Shown: positions 23,766 to 33,018 of the stretch, piece by piece
Layout: each line of letters starts with the position of its first letter
Position numbering within the stretch: position 1 is the first letter of the stretch
Program-made: the position numbers and the translations under genes
From: Kordia sp050633145
GTDB taxonomy: Bacteria > Bacteroidota > Bacteroidia > Flavobacteriales > Flavobacteriaceae
Direction: 5' to 3'
NCBI RefSeq assembly: GCF_050633145.1
Contig: NZ_JBOEFY010000027.1
Coordinates: forward strand, 62,001 to 126,000
Length of the DNA stretch: 64,000 bases
The notes under the pieces: model-generated
What the model was told of the DNA's origin: nothing
Seen by the model: the letters and a program-made list of their open reading frames with translations, nothing else
Database searches by the model: none

Positions 23766-24998
23766 TTGAAATACAACTATAATAACCCTTTGAGCATAAC
23801 TAGTCAATTCAGTTTTTGTGGACTACCATTTAGATTAGATACCTATTCAGGTTGCGCAATAGGTTGTAAATATTGTTTTGCAAGAATTAGAGGAGGTAAT
23901 TTTGAATCAAGAAAAATTAAAATCGCTGATCCAAAATCAATTATCACAAGATTTAAAAACGGAATAAAAAATCAAAATACAGGAATTATTTCTGAGTTTA
24001 TTAAAAACAGAAAACCTGTTCATTTTGGTGGAATGAGTGACCCATTTCAGGACATTGAAAAAACTTGCGGCATATCTTATATGGTACTTGAATATTTAAA
24101 GAGTATCGATTATCCTGTGGTTATCAGCACAAAATCAGATTTAATTGGAAATCATAAATATTTAGAGCTATTTAAAGATTATAAAAGCCTAGTAATTCAA
24201 GTTTCATTTTCTACATTAGATCACAAAAAGTCTAAAATTCTAGAGCCAAACTCTCCAAACCCAATAGAGTTACTTAATTGTGTTAAGCTACTACAAGAAA
24301 ATAAAACAAATGTCACTTTAAGATGGCAACCATACATAATCGAAGTTAGTGATGATATCGATTATTTTATAGAAGAAGTTAAAAAAACTGGAATAAAACA
24401 TATTGGTTTTGAACATTTAAAACTTCCTACTGAAAAGAATTCTGATATTGAAAACAAATTTCAAAAAATCACTGGAAAGAGTATTTACAAACTATATAAT
24501 GAAAAAGGAGCAATTTTAGACGGGAGAGAATATATTTTACCAATACAAGAAAAGCTCAAAAATATTTCTAATATAAAAAACTCTTTAAAAGGCTCAAATA
24601 TTAGTTTAGGACTTGCAGATAATGAGTTTCAATATCTTTCTACATATAATTGTTGCTGTAGTGGAGTAGATATGTTTGAAGGCTTTGACAATTGGTATAA
24701 GCCACAGATATCTTATGCCATTAGAAAATCCTATTTAAACAATGACAATGAAATCAGAATAGATAATATTAGAAACGAATGGAATACTAATGGTTCTATT
24801 GATAAGTTCATGAACTCAAAAAGTAGAATAAAAAAACAAGGAAATCCAAATACTATGTTCGACTATGTTAAGGCAAGATGGAATGATTTAAACTCTTCTT
24901 TTAATCCTTCAAAATACTTTAATGTAGAATATTCAAATCGAATTGATGAACAAGGAAACAAAATTTATAAATTCGGAAATGAAAATCTGACATTATGA
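23766..24998 (+). CDS. Radical SAM protein, SPL (spore photoproduct lyase)-like group
   Basis: Protein of 410 residues, apparently with a TTG start (KYNYNNPLSIT); no in-frame ATG exists before residue 90. The cluster motif GCAIGCKYCFARIRGG is CX3CX2C at Cys30, Cys34 and Cys37 with the Y-C-F-A ending seen in SPL-like and Rv2578c-like proteins. HFGGMSDPFQDIEK and VVISTKSDLI, LVIQVSFSTLD and EPNSPNPIEL follow the barrel order of that group. Near residue 300 there is a CCC cluster (NCCCSGVDMFEG) that could bind an extra iron-sulfur cluster. The C-terminal 100 residues are rich in Asn/Lys and not recognised. It overlaps the next gene by four bases. Its richer A/T and Asn/Lys/Ile content than the neighbours suggests recent acquisition. 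The true substrate is unknown. Confidence 0.85.
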   Translation: MKYNYNNPLSITSQFSFCGLPFRLDTYSGCAIGCKYCFARIRGGNFESRKIKIADPKSIITRFKNGIKNQNTGIISEFIKNRKPVHFGGMSDPFQDIEKTCGISYMVLEYLKSIDYPVVISTKSDLIGNHKYLELFKDYKSLVIQVSFSTLDHKKSKILEPNSPNPIELLNCVKLLQENKTNVTLRWQPYIIEVSDDIDYFIEEVKKTGIKHIGFEHLKLPTEKNSDIENKFQKITGKSIYKLYNEKGAILDGREYILPIQEKLKNISNIKNSLKGSNISLGLADNEFQYLSTYNCCCSGVDMFEGFDNWYKPQISYAIRKSYLNNDNEIRIDNIRNEWNTNGSIDKFMNSKSRIKKQGNPNTMFDYVKARWNDLNSSFNPSKYFNVEYSNRIDEQGNKIYKFGNENLTL

Positions 24999-25744
24999 AA
25001 GATGAAAAATATAATTGGCAAAAAATGAAAAATAAGGTTTTAAATTGGCAATGGTTTAGAGACTTCTTTAAGATAACAATATTTAAATACTTTGTTACTT
25101 GGTTTGCACTTGTCCCTATTTTTGCTAAACTATCACAATATTTACCAAAGGTTATTAGAATTCAATTAAGTCATTATGAAAGCTATTGTATTAACCTTTC
25201 TCTTCCTTTCAAGTGGGAAATACTTTGGATTTCATCTTTACTTTTTGTTATAGCATACATACTATATTTATCATTTGCTCCCACTTTTGTGAAAAGATAT
25301 TTTTCATTAAAAGATTATAGAGATTATGAACACTCTCCTCGCTGGATTGTCTGGGAATCTCAAAAACTTATTAAAAGTGATTATGTTGATTTAGATAAAT
25401 TTATTGGGAGAATGGTTAAAAAAGAATATGTTTATAAGGTAGATGACAAATCCAGTTTTGAAGATAAAAAAGTTATTGTAGATAAAAAACAAACTCATTT
25501 AATGTTTATTTACAAAAATGAAAAATATAAATTTTCAATGCCCATATTAATTGACAATAATGAAGATAAACATTTAACAGAAATAGCAGTCAGAGAAATT
25601 TTCTGGGAGGTCTTTGCTAGATTTTCAGCATCGAAATTTGGTGTAAGATTTGCGATTCAAAGCTTTCTAATAGCCTCCTTAATAACATTTTCCATACCAC
25701 TTATACAAAGCATTATTTCAGGATTTCAATATTTATTAAAATAA
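24995..25744 (+). CDS. Hypothetical membrane protein coupled to the radical SAM gene
   Basis: Protein of 249 residues. Hydrophobic segments lie at about residues 28-50 (FKYFVTWFALVPIFAKLSQ), 74-95 (ILWISSLLFVIAYILYLSF) and 222-246 (FLIASLITFSIPLIQSIISG). Between them is a charged domain of about 120 residues that should face the cytosol (KLIKSDYVDLDKFIGRMVK onward). No family recognised. The ATG overlaps the stop of the radical SAM gene (ATGA), so both are expressed together. Base use is as AT-rich as the partner. Possible roles are to hold the enzyme at the membrane or to act as effector; neither is shown. Confidence 0.75.
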   Translation: MKDEKYNWQKMKNKVLNWQWFRDFFKITIFKYFVTWFALVPIFAKLSQYLPKVIRIQLSHYESYCINLSLPFKWEILWISSLLFVIAYILYLSFAPTFVKRYFSLKDYRDYEHSPRWIVWESQKLIKSDYVDLDKFIGRMVKKEYVYKVDDKSSFEDKKVIVDKKQTHLMFIYKNEKYKFSMPILIDNNEDKHLTEIAVREIFWEVFARFSASKFGVRFAIQSFLIASLITFSIPLIQSIISGFQYLLK

Positions 25745-25801
25745 TTACAGAAAAAACACACTATCATTTTTATATTATGCTATAAACTTTTCTAATATAA
25801 T

Positions 25802-27391
25802 TCACTCCACCAAATAAATAACCCCATCACCAAACAACCAACGATCATATTCATATGTACGAACCACTTTCTGTCCATCCGCAGGTTTAAAAACCAAGGT
25901 ATATTTCGCCTTTACATTTTCCCACCATTTTTCTTCTTCCTCCGAAAAGAAATTCCAGGTTACGTATTCTACGCCGCCTTGTATTTGATTTTTAGGAATG
26001 GTTTCGGTCAGTTCGTTTAGTGCTTGCCAACGCACACGATTCCAAGACAAATAATCGTGTACTGCCGCAACTGAAAACCAAGTGAGTAATCCTAAGAAAG
26101 CATAAGTGCAATATTGATATATTTTATTTGGAGTTTTTGTTGAATTCACACCTAAAAACACAATCGCAATTGGAAATAAAGGCAGTAAATATCTGTCATA
26201 CACACCAACAATTAAGAATGGTGTTAAATACACTAAAAAGAACACAAACGACAATACCACCAACGAATCCACTTTTTCTTTTTTAAATACAGAAACCACC
26301 ATCTTACGAATGTGAAAAATCAATGCGACACTCGAAAAGATTCCAATACATGTAACCGTTTGCCAAAACCAATGTGGCGCCGTCGGATCGGGACTTTGGG
26401 TAAAGTTTCCTGCATGATCTTGCAACGTTGTGGGTCCAACACCAAAATCGATCCAGATATTATCTAAACTTGGCAATACTTTTCCGAGTTTCATCAAATA
26501 CGCAGTAATTGCAACTGTCCATAAGATTGCCCAAATTTTGTAGCCTTTAAATTTGTAACGATTGATATAAAAAACATGAATTGGCAATAACAAAAACCCA
26601 AGATAGGCTAGACTTTCAAAGAAAAAGGAGAAGATAATAATCAGCAATCCTTTTCGAAGTCCTTTTATGTTTTCTACAAGCAAACCGAATTTTGTATTGT
26701 AGCGTTCTTGTAGCAAATCATTCGATTCCATGATGTATGAAAACACCAACGAGAACAAAATCACAGCCAATAATGGTGTTATTGCTTTCAGTATATTCTT
26801 CCAGTTTCGTTGCTTCACCAATAACATTGTAATCATCCACACGAGTGGAAAAACCCATGCCAATTGACGAATTAAGAATGCCCAATAACAAAAGAAAATT
26901 GCCCAAATAATTGGTTGCCAACTATCCGTTCTCAATGCTTTTGCAAAGAAATAAAACGTCCAAATCGTGACGCAATAAAAAGGAATATCTGTCATGAATG
27001 AAAACGATAAGGATAAAAATATCGGATTCACCATACATAAGAAAACACCAACTAATAGTGCCCAACGTGAGAGTTTTGCCAATTTAAAGAGTTCGTAAAT
27101 TCCTATGATCGTTGCAAATCCTAACACTAAGGTTGACCAACGCAATACGGTAAAAGAAAACCCAAAGATTTCGGTAAAGAAATAGCCCCAATATACATGT
27201 CCAACCAAGGTCATTTCGCCCCAATTGTACAATTTTAAATAGCCATCTTCGTATAGGGTTTTTACAGATTTTCCGTAACACCAATCGTCGTTCAATGGAA
27301 AATCGCCTATCGGATTAATGATAAAAATAAGCAACAACCACAACAAAAGCAGTCCGATGTAATCTTGGTATTTTTTAAAAAAACTATGCAT
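25802..27391 (-). CDS. Multi-pass membrane glycosyltransferase, GT39/PMT-like
   Basis: Protein of 529 residues with about eleven hydrophobic segments. The first periplasmic loop has GDFPLNDDWCYGKSVKTL; the paired Asp there fits the catalytic acidic residue of GT-C enzymes that use polyprenyl-phosphate-linked sugars. GHVYWGYFFTEIFGF also fits ArnT/PMT-like proteins. The soluble C-terminal part of about 80 residues is placed outside. It is the last gene of a three-gene minus-strand operon (SGNH hydrolase, small CxC protein, this gene) and overlaps the middle gene by eight bases. It is only distantly similar in layout to the GT at 3881. Confidence 0.85.
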   Translation of the reverse strand: MHSFFKKYQDYIGLLLLWLLLIFIINPIGDFPLNDDWCYGKSVKTLYEDGYLKLYNWGEMTLVGHVYWGYFFTEIFGFSFTVLRWSTLVLGFATIIGIYELFKLAKLSRWALLVGVFLCMVNPIFLSLSFSFMTDIPFYCVTIWTFYFFAKALRTDSWQPIIWAIFFCYWAFLIRQLAWVFPLVWMITMLLVKQRNWKNILKAITPLLAVILFSLVFSYIMESNDLLQERYNTKFGLLVENIKGLRKGLLIIIFSFFFESLAYLGFLLLPIHVFYINRYKFKGYKIWAILWTVAITAYLMKLGKVLPSLDNIWIDFGVGPTTLQDHAGNFTQSPDPTAPHWFWQTVTCIGIFSSVALIFHIRKMVVSVFKKEKVDSLVVLSFVFFLVYLTPFLIVGVYDRYLLPLFPIAIVFLGVNSTKTPNKIYQYCTYAFLGLLTWFSVAAVHDYLSWNRVRWQALNELTETIPKNQIQGGVEYVTWNFFSEEEEKWWENVKAKYTLVFKPADGQKVVRTYEYDRWLFGDGVIYLVE

Positions 27392-27818
27392 CCAGACTCA
27401 TGTTATAGCCAAAACCGACATATCGAACTTCTTTTTTCGTAAAATAAGCCTTGTAATTTTTTGCTTCTTGAATTGCTTCTTCAATATGTGCTTCCATTTG
27501 TTTGCGATCAAATCGAAATGTTTTATCATGATCTAACACATTCCAAACAATGACATCTTCTTCATGAATCACTTCTATTCCTTCATCCCAACCGCCGCAT
27601 TCAGGTATTCCACAGTTGCATGAAAAAATAAAATAGGTTCCTTCTTTTTTCATACTTCTCAATAGCAAATCATCCATCACAATATCGCTTTCTCCATACG
27701 GTTTTTCGGAATTTATACGAATTTCCAAATTCCCTGCCATCCAAATATCTTTTTGATCCATTTGACAAGCTTGCACAAGCAATTCAATATAAATTGTATC
27801 TAAATTTTCTGCTGTCAT
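27384..27818 (-). CDS. Hypothetical protein with a possible metal-binding Cys motif
   Basis: Protein of 144 residues, cytosolic by appearance. FSCNCGIPECGGWDEGIEV contains C-x-C-x4-C, which might bind zinc. The N-terminal part has a pattern of strands (TIYIELLVQACQ, NLEIRINSEK) and the C-terminal part a helix (MEAHIEEAIQEAKNYKAYF). I do not recognise the family by name. It is two bases from the SGNH gene upstream and overlaps the GT39-like gene by eight bases, so it is firmly in the operon. Its function there is unknown; it may simply travel with the operon. Confidence 0.75.
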   Translation of the reverse strand: MTAENLDTIYIELLVQACQMDQKDIWMAGNLEIRINSEKPYGESDIVMDDLLLRSMKKEGTYFIFSCNCGIPECGGWDEGIEVIHEEDVIVWNVLDHDKTFRFDRKQMEAHIEEAIQEAKNYKAYFTKKEVRYVGFGYNMSLDA

Positions 27819-27820
27819 CT

Positions 27821-28942
27821 TTACTGCTTGTAATAGGTGAAAAATGATTCAATTTCTTTCTTGGCAAAGGCATTTCCTGCTTCGCTCCAATGTCCGTCAC
27901 ATGATAAAAATAGTGCTTTATATGCATCTTCTGTAAAGCGATCGGTTTTTGGCAATAAGTCTAAATATTCTACATTGAGACTGTCACAAACTGCTTTCAA
28001 CTGTTTTCCTAGCGGATTCTTTTTATGCTCACGATACGCTTTTATTTCTTTTTCAATCGGAATGCTATATACCATCACAGGACGATTTCCTGCCAATTCC
28101 TTGATGACTTCTAAGGTATATTTTAAACGATCAAATTGCGCTTCCGAATAGTTGAAATAACTAGGTACTTTTGACGCTGCCAATAATTGATCTTTTGGAA
28201 TGGTGCTGATAGTTTGTCGCGTACGCAAGTAATAATACATATTGTACGAATATGTAAAGTTTTTTAATAATCTGTGAATGAAATGCGGTGTTCTTGGACG
28301 CGCTCTCGAATCTTCTATATTTTTGGTATGATATACGACTTCATAATTGGGATAATTTCCTTTTAGAAACGGACGATAGCGATTGCCCCCAACTTTTTTC
28401 GCAATTTCGTAATCATCGTCTATAAAATCATTCGAAGGTAGAATGCCCACCAAAACTGCATCATGTGTGTATTGTATTGCGTGTGTTTTGTACAACATCC
28501 AATATTGCGTGGGTCCAAAATTTCCAGCCAAACCAAAATTTAAATGTGGAATTGTTGTATTGCTTTCCAGCAGATTTGTCAAACGACCAGCTACATTTAC
28601 GCCAATTCCTTCAGTGAACGAATCGCCCAAAGCAACTACACGATGGTTTGTACTATTTAGATCGCGTTCTGCATCTCTAAAACCTTTTGAATTGGTTTCA
28701 TACACTGCATCAAAACAATATTTTTTCTGTCGATACACATCATTTGGCAAATGTAATGTTCCGAAATTTTCATCTAAATCATACCAAAAATTGTGTGTGT
28801 TTTGAAATGTATATGTTGGCAGTTCAATCTTAATTTCTGCCACACGAATATAAATGGCAAGCACAATTTCGAGCAATACAAACGTAATTCCGAAAATAAT
28901 AATCAGATTTTTGAGTGACTTAAAGATGCGCTTTTTCGACAA
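27821..28942 (-). CDS. Membrane-anchored SGNH/GDSL-type hydrolase
   Basis: Protein of 373 residues, first gene of the minus-strand operon. Anchor helix at about residues 10-32 (LIIIFGITFVLLEIVLAIYI). SGNH blocks: VVALGDSFTEGIGVN (GDS), NFGLAGNFGPTQ (block II), VLVGILPSNDF (block III Asn), and SCDGHWSEAGNAFAK (D-x-x-H). PSNDF is a slight variant of the usual G-x-N-D. It should act in the periplasm. With a GT-C enzyme in the same operon, an acyl-ester function on a glycan or lipid is likely. A TATATTTG box lies upstream on the minus strand (28975-28982). Confidence 0.88.
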   Translation of the reverse strand: MSKKRIFKSLKNLIIIFGITFVLLEIVLAIYIRVAEIKIELPTYTFQNTHNFWYDLDENFGTLHLPNDVYRQKKYCFDAVYETNSKGFRDAERDLNSTNHRVVALGDSFTEGIGVNVAGRLTNLLESNTTIPHLNFGLAGNFGPTQYWMLYKTHAIQYTHDAVLVGILPSNDFIDDDYEIAKKVGGNRYRPFLKGNYPNYEVVYHTKNIEDSRARPRTPHFIHRLLKNFTYSYNMYYYLRTRQTISTIPKDQLLAASKVPSYFNYSEAQFDRLKYTLEVIKELAGNRPVMVYSIPIEKEIKAYREHKKNPLGKQLKAVCDSLNVEYLDLLPKTDRFTEDAYKALFLSCDGHWSEAGNAFAKKEIESFFTYYKQ

Positions 28943-28974
28943 AATAGTTCTGTTGGTTTTTGGTGTGATGAAAA

Positions 28975-28982
28975 CAAATATA
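28975..28982 (-). promoter_or_regulatory. Bacteroidetes-type -7 promoter box for the SGNH-GT operon
   Basis: TATATTTG on the minus strand, 33 bp upstream of the SGNH start. It matches the TAnnTTTG consensus exactly. Confidence 0.55.
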
Positions 28983-29147
28983 CAGTCTCTTAGAAAAGAA
29001 TGTGTATGAAATTGGAAAAAAATAACGATTAATGAAACTTCACCTTGTTTCCTTTGACTTTAGATAGGATTATTGTAATTTTAGGTATAACAAATTGTAA
29101 GACAACAACCGTTTTTCCTGTTATCTTATGGTAACAAATTTCAAAAA

Positions 29148-29495
29148 ATGAGTTTAAATAAAAAAGTTCTGATTGGGCTCATTGTACTACTAGTTTTTAC
29201 AACAGCATACAATTCATTTTTCCCTAATTTTATTGTTACAGGCGAATATCAAGCACATATAAAAGATCCATTTGCTTCACAAGGCATTAAAAATGGAGAT
29301 AAACTCATCCTAAATGACGATGGTACTTTTCAAAGTGATTGTTGGGGAAACGGAAATTATACAATAAGTGGATATAAAATTTCTTTTGAATTTGGAAATG
29401 AAGGATTTCACAGTTATTTCAATAGGCCCTTTTTTTTCGGAAGCCCAAGAATAATTATAGTTCGAGACTTAAATTCTGAATTTATTAGAAAATAA
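29148..29495 (+). CDS. Hypothetical exported or membrane-anchored small protein
   Basis: Protein of 115 residues with an N-terminal hydrophobic segment (KVLIGLIVLLVFTTAYNSFF) that could be an anchor or signal. The rest is beta-rich: FIVTGEYQAHIKDPF, DKLILNDDGTFQSDCWGNG and YTISGYKISFEFGNEG resemble repeated lipocalin-like strands. I recognise no family. It is a single gene with 205 bp before and 190 bp after it. Confidence 0.65.
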   Translation: MSLNKKVLIGLIVLLVFTTAYNSFFPNFIVTGEYQAHIKDPFASQGIKNGDKLILNDDGTFQSDCWGNGNYTISGYKISFEFGNEGFHSYFNRPFFFGSPRIIIVRDLNSEFIRK

Positions 29496-29619
29496 AAATA
29501 TGATATAATAAAAAAAGAACCAACCCAGATAATTGTTTTAAAAACACAGAAAATACTTCAACAAAACCACCTTATTTAAACTCACTCAAGAAGATGTCGT
29601 GTTTTTTCAATTTAAAATG

Positions 29620-29627
29620 TAAATTTG
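29620..29627 (+). promoter_or_regulatory. -7 promoter box for the SPASM radical SAM gene
   Basis: TAAATTTG matches TAnnTTTG. It implies a transcript start near 29634, which makes the ATG at 29685 the natural start of the gene and excludes the frame extension at 29625. Confidence 0.5.
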
Positions 29628-29684
29628 AACATACATTTCGCATTTAGATTTGTAGTTTTACAACATTGTAGAAAAAGAAAGCCC

Positions 29685-30755
29685 ATGAACGTTGCTACAT
29701 TTAAAAAAGTCAACAAAAAATTTCTACCAAAAAAATACATGTTTGCGCCAGAATGGATTATTTTGGGTGTGAATAATGTCTGCAATTTGCATTGCAAGAT
29801 GTGTGATGTTGGTACCAAAAATTTGGATTCAAATTTTGCGCAAAATTTAGTTGGTACACATCCTATAAATATGCCGTTACCATTGATTGAAACAATTATT
29901 GATCAAATGGCAGAATATTATCCTAGTTCAAAATTAGCCTATGCTTTTACAGAACCTTTGGTATATCCGCATTTGGAAGCTTCATTAAAATATGCCAAAC
30001 AAAAAGGTGTTGAATGTTCTATTACGACCAATGCACTTACGTTAAAACATAAAGCAAAAATTGTAGCAGATAGCAATGTCTATATTTCATTGGATGGACC
30101 ACAAGATATTCACAACGAAATTCGTGGACATAAAAAATCGTTTCAAAAAGCCATTGAAGGTATTGAAGAAGTATTGTCTATCAATCCAAATGCAACGATT
30201 GGTGTTTTTTGTGTAATTACCGAATGGAATATTGGACATTTAAACGAATTCTTAGACTTTTTTAAAGAGTATCCATTACAGCAAATTGGGTTTATGCATT
30301 CTAACTTTGTAGAACAAGACGTTGCCGATACGCACAATCAAATTTGGGCAAACTCTTATCCTGCAACAGCTTCTAATACGGATGAAGTTAATGTTGATAA
30401 TTTAGACTTGGATATCCTTTGGAATGAAATTGCTACAATAAAATCTAAAAACTTTAAATTTCCTATCAGTTTTTCTCCAGAAATTGCTTCAAAAGAAAAA
30501 CTACACGAATATTATCATAAACCAGAAGTACAGATTGGGAAAATGTGTAATGATGTTTTCACCAATGTGATGATAAAATCAGACGGAAGTATAATTCCTG
30601 CACATGGAAGATGTTATAATTTAGAATTAGGAAATATTTACGAAGAAAACTTAAAGCAAATTTGGAATGGACGCGTCTTGTCAAAATTCCGATCTGCACT
30701 TTCTAAAAATGGAGGTTTACTACCTGCATGCAGTCGTTGCTGTAGTGCTTTTTAG
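29685..30755 (+). CDS. Radical SAM/SPASM domain protein
   Basis: Protein of 356 residues from ATG 29685 (MNVATFKKVNKKFLPKK). Cluster motif NNVCNLHCKMCDVG (CX3CX2C) lies near residue 35. ITTNALTLKHKAKIVADSN and YISLDGPQDIHNEIRGHKKS are standard barrel elements. The C-terminal SPASM region has GKMCNDVFTNVMIKSDGSI, then GRCYNLELGNIYEENLKQIW and a final cluster ACSRCCSAF, enough Cys for one or two extra clusters. Enzymes of this type act on peptides, sugars or lipids. It begins a run of same-strand genes with a B12-radical SAM gene 29 bp after it and a methyltransferase 11 bp further. No RiPP precursor is adjacent, which favours a small-molecule or glycan substrate. Confidence 0.9.
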   Translation: MNVATFKKVNKKFLPKKYMFAPEWIILGVNNVCNLHCKMCDVGTKNLDSNFAQNLVGTHPINMPLPLIETIIDQMAEYYPSSKLAYAFTEPLVYPHLEASLKYAKQKGVECSITTNALTLKHKAKIVADSNVYISLDGPQDIHNEIRGHKKSFQKAIEGIEEVLSINPNATIGVFCVITEWNIGHLNEFLDFFKEYPLQQIGFMHSNFVEQDVADTHNQIWANSYPATASNTDEVNVDNLDLDILWNEIATIKSKNFKFPISFSPEIASKEKLHEYYHKPEVQIGKMCNDVFTNVMIKSDGSIIPAHGRCYNLELGNIYEENLKQIWNGRVLSKFRSALSKNGGLLPACSRCCSAF

Positions 30756-30784
30756 AAATAAAAAAATATTATAGAATACAATTC

Positions 30785-32305
30785 ATGGGAAATAAAATCA
30801 TCATATTCAATCCAAGAAGTGCCAATGCAAAACATCGTTTGCCGAATACAATTATTCAAGTTGGTGCGGCAATTCATGGAAAGTATGACTATGTTTTTGT
30901 AGATGGAAACATGGAAACTGATCCTTGGGGAAAAATTGCTGGTTATTTTGCTACAGGCGAATACAAGTATTTTTGTCTCACCGTCATGCCTGGACCGCAA
31001 TTAAAACAAGCGATTCCGTATGCGAGAAAGATCAAAGAAATGTATCCAGATTCCGTTAATATTTGGGGCGGATATTTTGCATCAAACCAATACAAAGCGT
31101 GTTTAAATTCTGGGTATGTTGATTATATTATAAACGGACCTGGCGACAATACATTCCCACAGTTATTAGACGTTTTGGAAGGCAAAAGCGATGAAAAACT
31201 TATGTTGATTCGCAACTTGATTTTTAAAGATGAGGAAGGCAAAATTGTGCAAACAGTCAAAGAAGCATTGCTCGATCAAGATTCACTGCCACCATATCCA
31301 TATCAATATTTCAACACCTTTTATCCGCTAGAAAATTATTTAGCAAAGACATTTATGGGGCGAAGAACCTTTGCGTATCACTCAAGTATGGGTTGTCCGT
31401 TTAGCTGTTCTTTTTGTGCCGTTGTGCCAATTTATAATGCAAAGTGGAAAGCAAAAGCAGCTTCTACCATTTATAAAGATTTAAAATATTTTAAAGAAAA
31501 TTACAATATTGATGCAGTAGAGTTTCACGATAATAACTTTTTTACATCTCGTAAACGTGTGATGGAATTTTCCAAACTCGTAATGGATGATCATATTGAA
31601 TGGTGGGGCGAAGGACGTATAGATACAATTAATAAATACTCTGACGAAGAATTACATTACATGCGAAAAGCAGGTTGTCGCATGATGTTTTTAGGTGCCG
31701 AAACTGGAAATGATGAAGTATTGAAGCAAATGAACAAAGGTGGAACACAATCGGGTCAGATGATCAAAGATTTTGTGAAACGTATGAAAGATGTTGATAT
31801 TATTCCTGAATTATCGTTTGTACTTGGTTTACCTGGACCAGACGAAAAGAAAGTATACGAACAAATTTTGTGGGATATTAATTTTATTCGTGAAATTAAA
31901 TCAATCAATGCTGATGCAGAAATTATCATTTACTTATACAGTCCGGTGCCAACAGAAGGTTCTGAGTTGTATAAGCAAATTACAGATGCAGGTTTTTCAT
32001 TTCCATCAAAATTAGAAGAATGGATTGAACCGAGCTGGGAAAAATTCGATTTACGAAGAAATCCGCTAACTCCTTGGTTAAAACCCTATATGATTGATAA
32101 AATTCAAAATTTTGAAACGGTATTAAATGGCTACTACCCTACTGCTTCCGATTTTAGAATTAAAGGTTATAAAAAATGGTTGCTAAAACTCGTTTCTGGA
32201 TATCGTTTTAAATATGGTTGGTATAAGTTTCCTTATGAAATTAAGGTGTTACACAAAATTTGGAAATATCGTCAGCCAGAAATTGAAGGTTTCTATTCAG
32301 AATAA
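30785..32305 (+). CDS. B12-binding domain radical SAM protein
   Basis: Protein of 506 residues. The N-terminal cobalamin-binding-like domain runs KIIIFNPRSANAKHRLPNT to about residue 150 with VNIWGGYFASNQY. The cluster motif GCPFSCSFCAVVP lies near residue 205, followed by EFHDNNFFTSRKRVMEFS, FLGAETGNDEVL and FVLGLPGPDE. The last 100 residues form a basic C-terminal helical part, as in the protein at 1693-3111; both share the ending pattern with aromatic/basic residues. The second gene of the 29685-32973 run; the downstream methyltransferase starts 11 bp after it. A lipid- or glycan-modifying methylation or ring chemistry is typical for this class, but the reaction is not readable. Confidence 0.88.
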   Translation: MGNKIIIFNPRSANAKHRLPNTIIQVGAAIHGKYDYVFVDGNMETDPWGKIAGYFATGEYKYFCLTVMPGPQLKQAIPYARKIKEMYPDSVNIWGGYFASNQYKACLNSGYVDYIINGPGDNTFPQLLDVLEGKSDEKLMLIRNLIFKDEEGKIVQTVKEALLDQDSLPPYPYQYFNTFYPLENYLAKTFMGRRTFAYHSSMGCPFSCSFCAVVPIYNAKWKAKAASTIYKDLKYFKENYNIDAVEFHDNNFFTSRKRVMEFSKLVMDDHIEWWGEGRIDTINKYSDEELHYMRKAGCRMMFLGAETGNDEVLKQMNKGGTQSGQMIKDFVKRMKDVDIIPELSFVLGLPGPDEKKVYEQILWDINFIREIKSINADAEIIIYLYSPVPTEGSELYKQITDAGFSFPSKLEEWIEPSWEKFDLRRNPLTPWLKPYMIDKIQNFETVLNGYYPTASDFRIKGYKKWLLKLVSGYRFKYGWYKFPYEIKVLHKIWKYRQPEIEGFYSE

Positions 32306-32316
32306 TTTTCAGAAAT

Positions 32317-32973
32317 ATGTTTAAAAAACTTAAAAAACACATATTTCCTGTTGCAAAATTTTTCTTTGATAAGTATACTTTAAAACAACGAAAGTATACG
32401 TATGAAGGCATTACAGTAAAGATTAATGAAGAAGTGTTTCCGCCAAAATTTACGATCAGCACCAAGATTCTTTTAGAGTATATAAAACCTTTAAATATTG
32501 CTGATAAAAACTTTTTAGAACTCGGTTGTGGCTCTGGAATTATTTCTTTGTTTGCTGCTTCTAAAGGTGCAAATGTAACTTCATCTGACATCAACCAAAT
32601 AGCGATTGATGTACTTAAAGAAGCTTCTACAACTAATGAAATTCCTGTGAATGTTGTGTATTCGGATTTGTTTGAAAATTTGTCCGATCAACAGTTTGAC
32701 TATATTATCATTAATCCGCCATATTACCCAAGAACACCACAAAACGACAAAGAACGTGCTTGGTTTTGCGGAGAAAATTTTGAGTATTTCAAAAAATTAT
32801 TTGCACAACTTCCGCAACATATTGCGCCAAATACGTGGATGATTTTATCGGAAGATTGTGAAATACAACACATTAAACAATTGGCTAAGAATAATGGGCT
32901 TACTTTTGAGTTGATTTTTGAAAAAAGTGTCGTAAAAGAGAAAAACTATATCTTTAGCATAAATTCAACGTAA
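32317..32973 (+). CDS. Class I SAM methyltransferase, PrmC/RsmC-like
   Basis: Protein of 218 residues. Motif I is FLELGCGSGIISLFAAS; TSSDINQIAIDVL holds the acidic residue of strand 2; and YIIINPPYYPRTPQND is the N-P-P-Y motif of enzymes that methylate side-chain or base nitrogen, such as PrmC/HemK and RsmC. It is shorter than PrmC and lacks its N-terminal domain. It ends the operon with two radical SAM genes and therefore may modify the same product; a housekeeping rRNA or protein N-methyltransferase is the alternative. Confidence 0.85.
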   Translation: MFKKLKKHIFPVAKFFFDKYTLKQRKYTYEGITVKINEEVFPPKFTISTKILLEYIKPLNIADKNFLELGCGSGIISLFAASKGANVTSSDINQIAIDVLKEASTTNEIPVNVVYSDLFENLSDQQFDYIIINPPYYPRTPQNDKERAWFCGENFEYFKKLFAQLPQHIAPNTWMILSEDCEIQHIKQLAKNNGLTFELIFEKSVVKEKNYIFSINST

Positions 32974-33018
32974 GATATCATTAATAAAACACGAAAAGTT
33001 AGTTAAAATTAACTGTTT

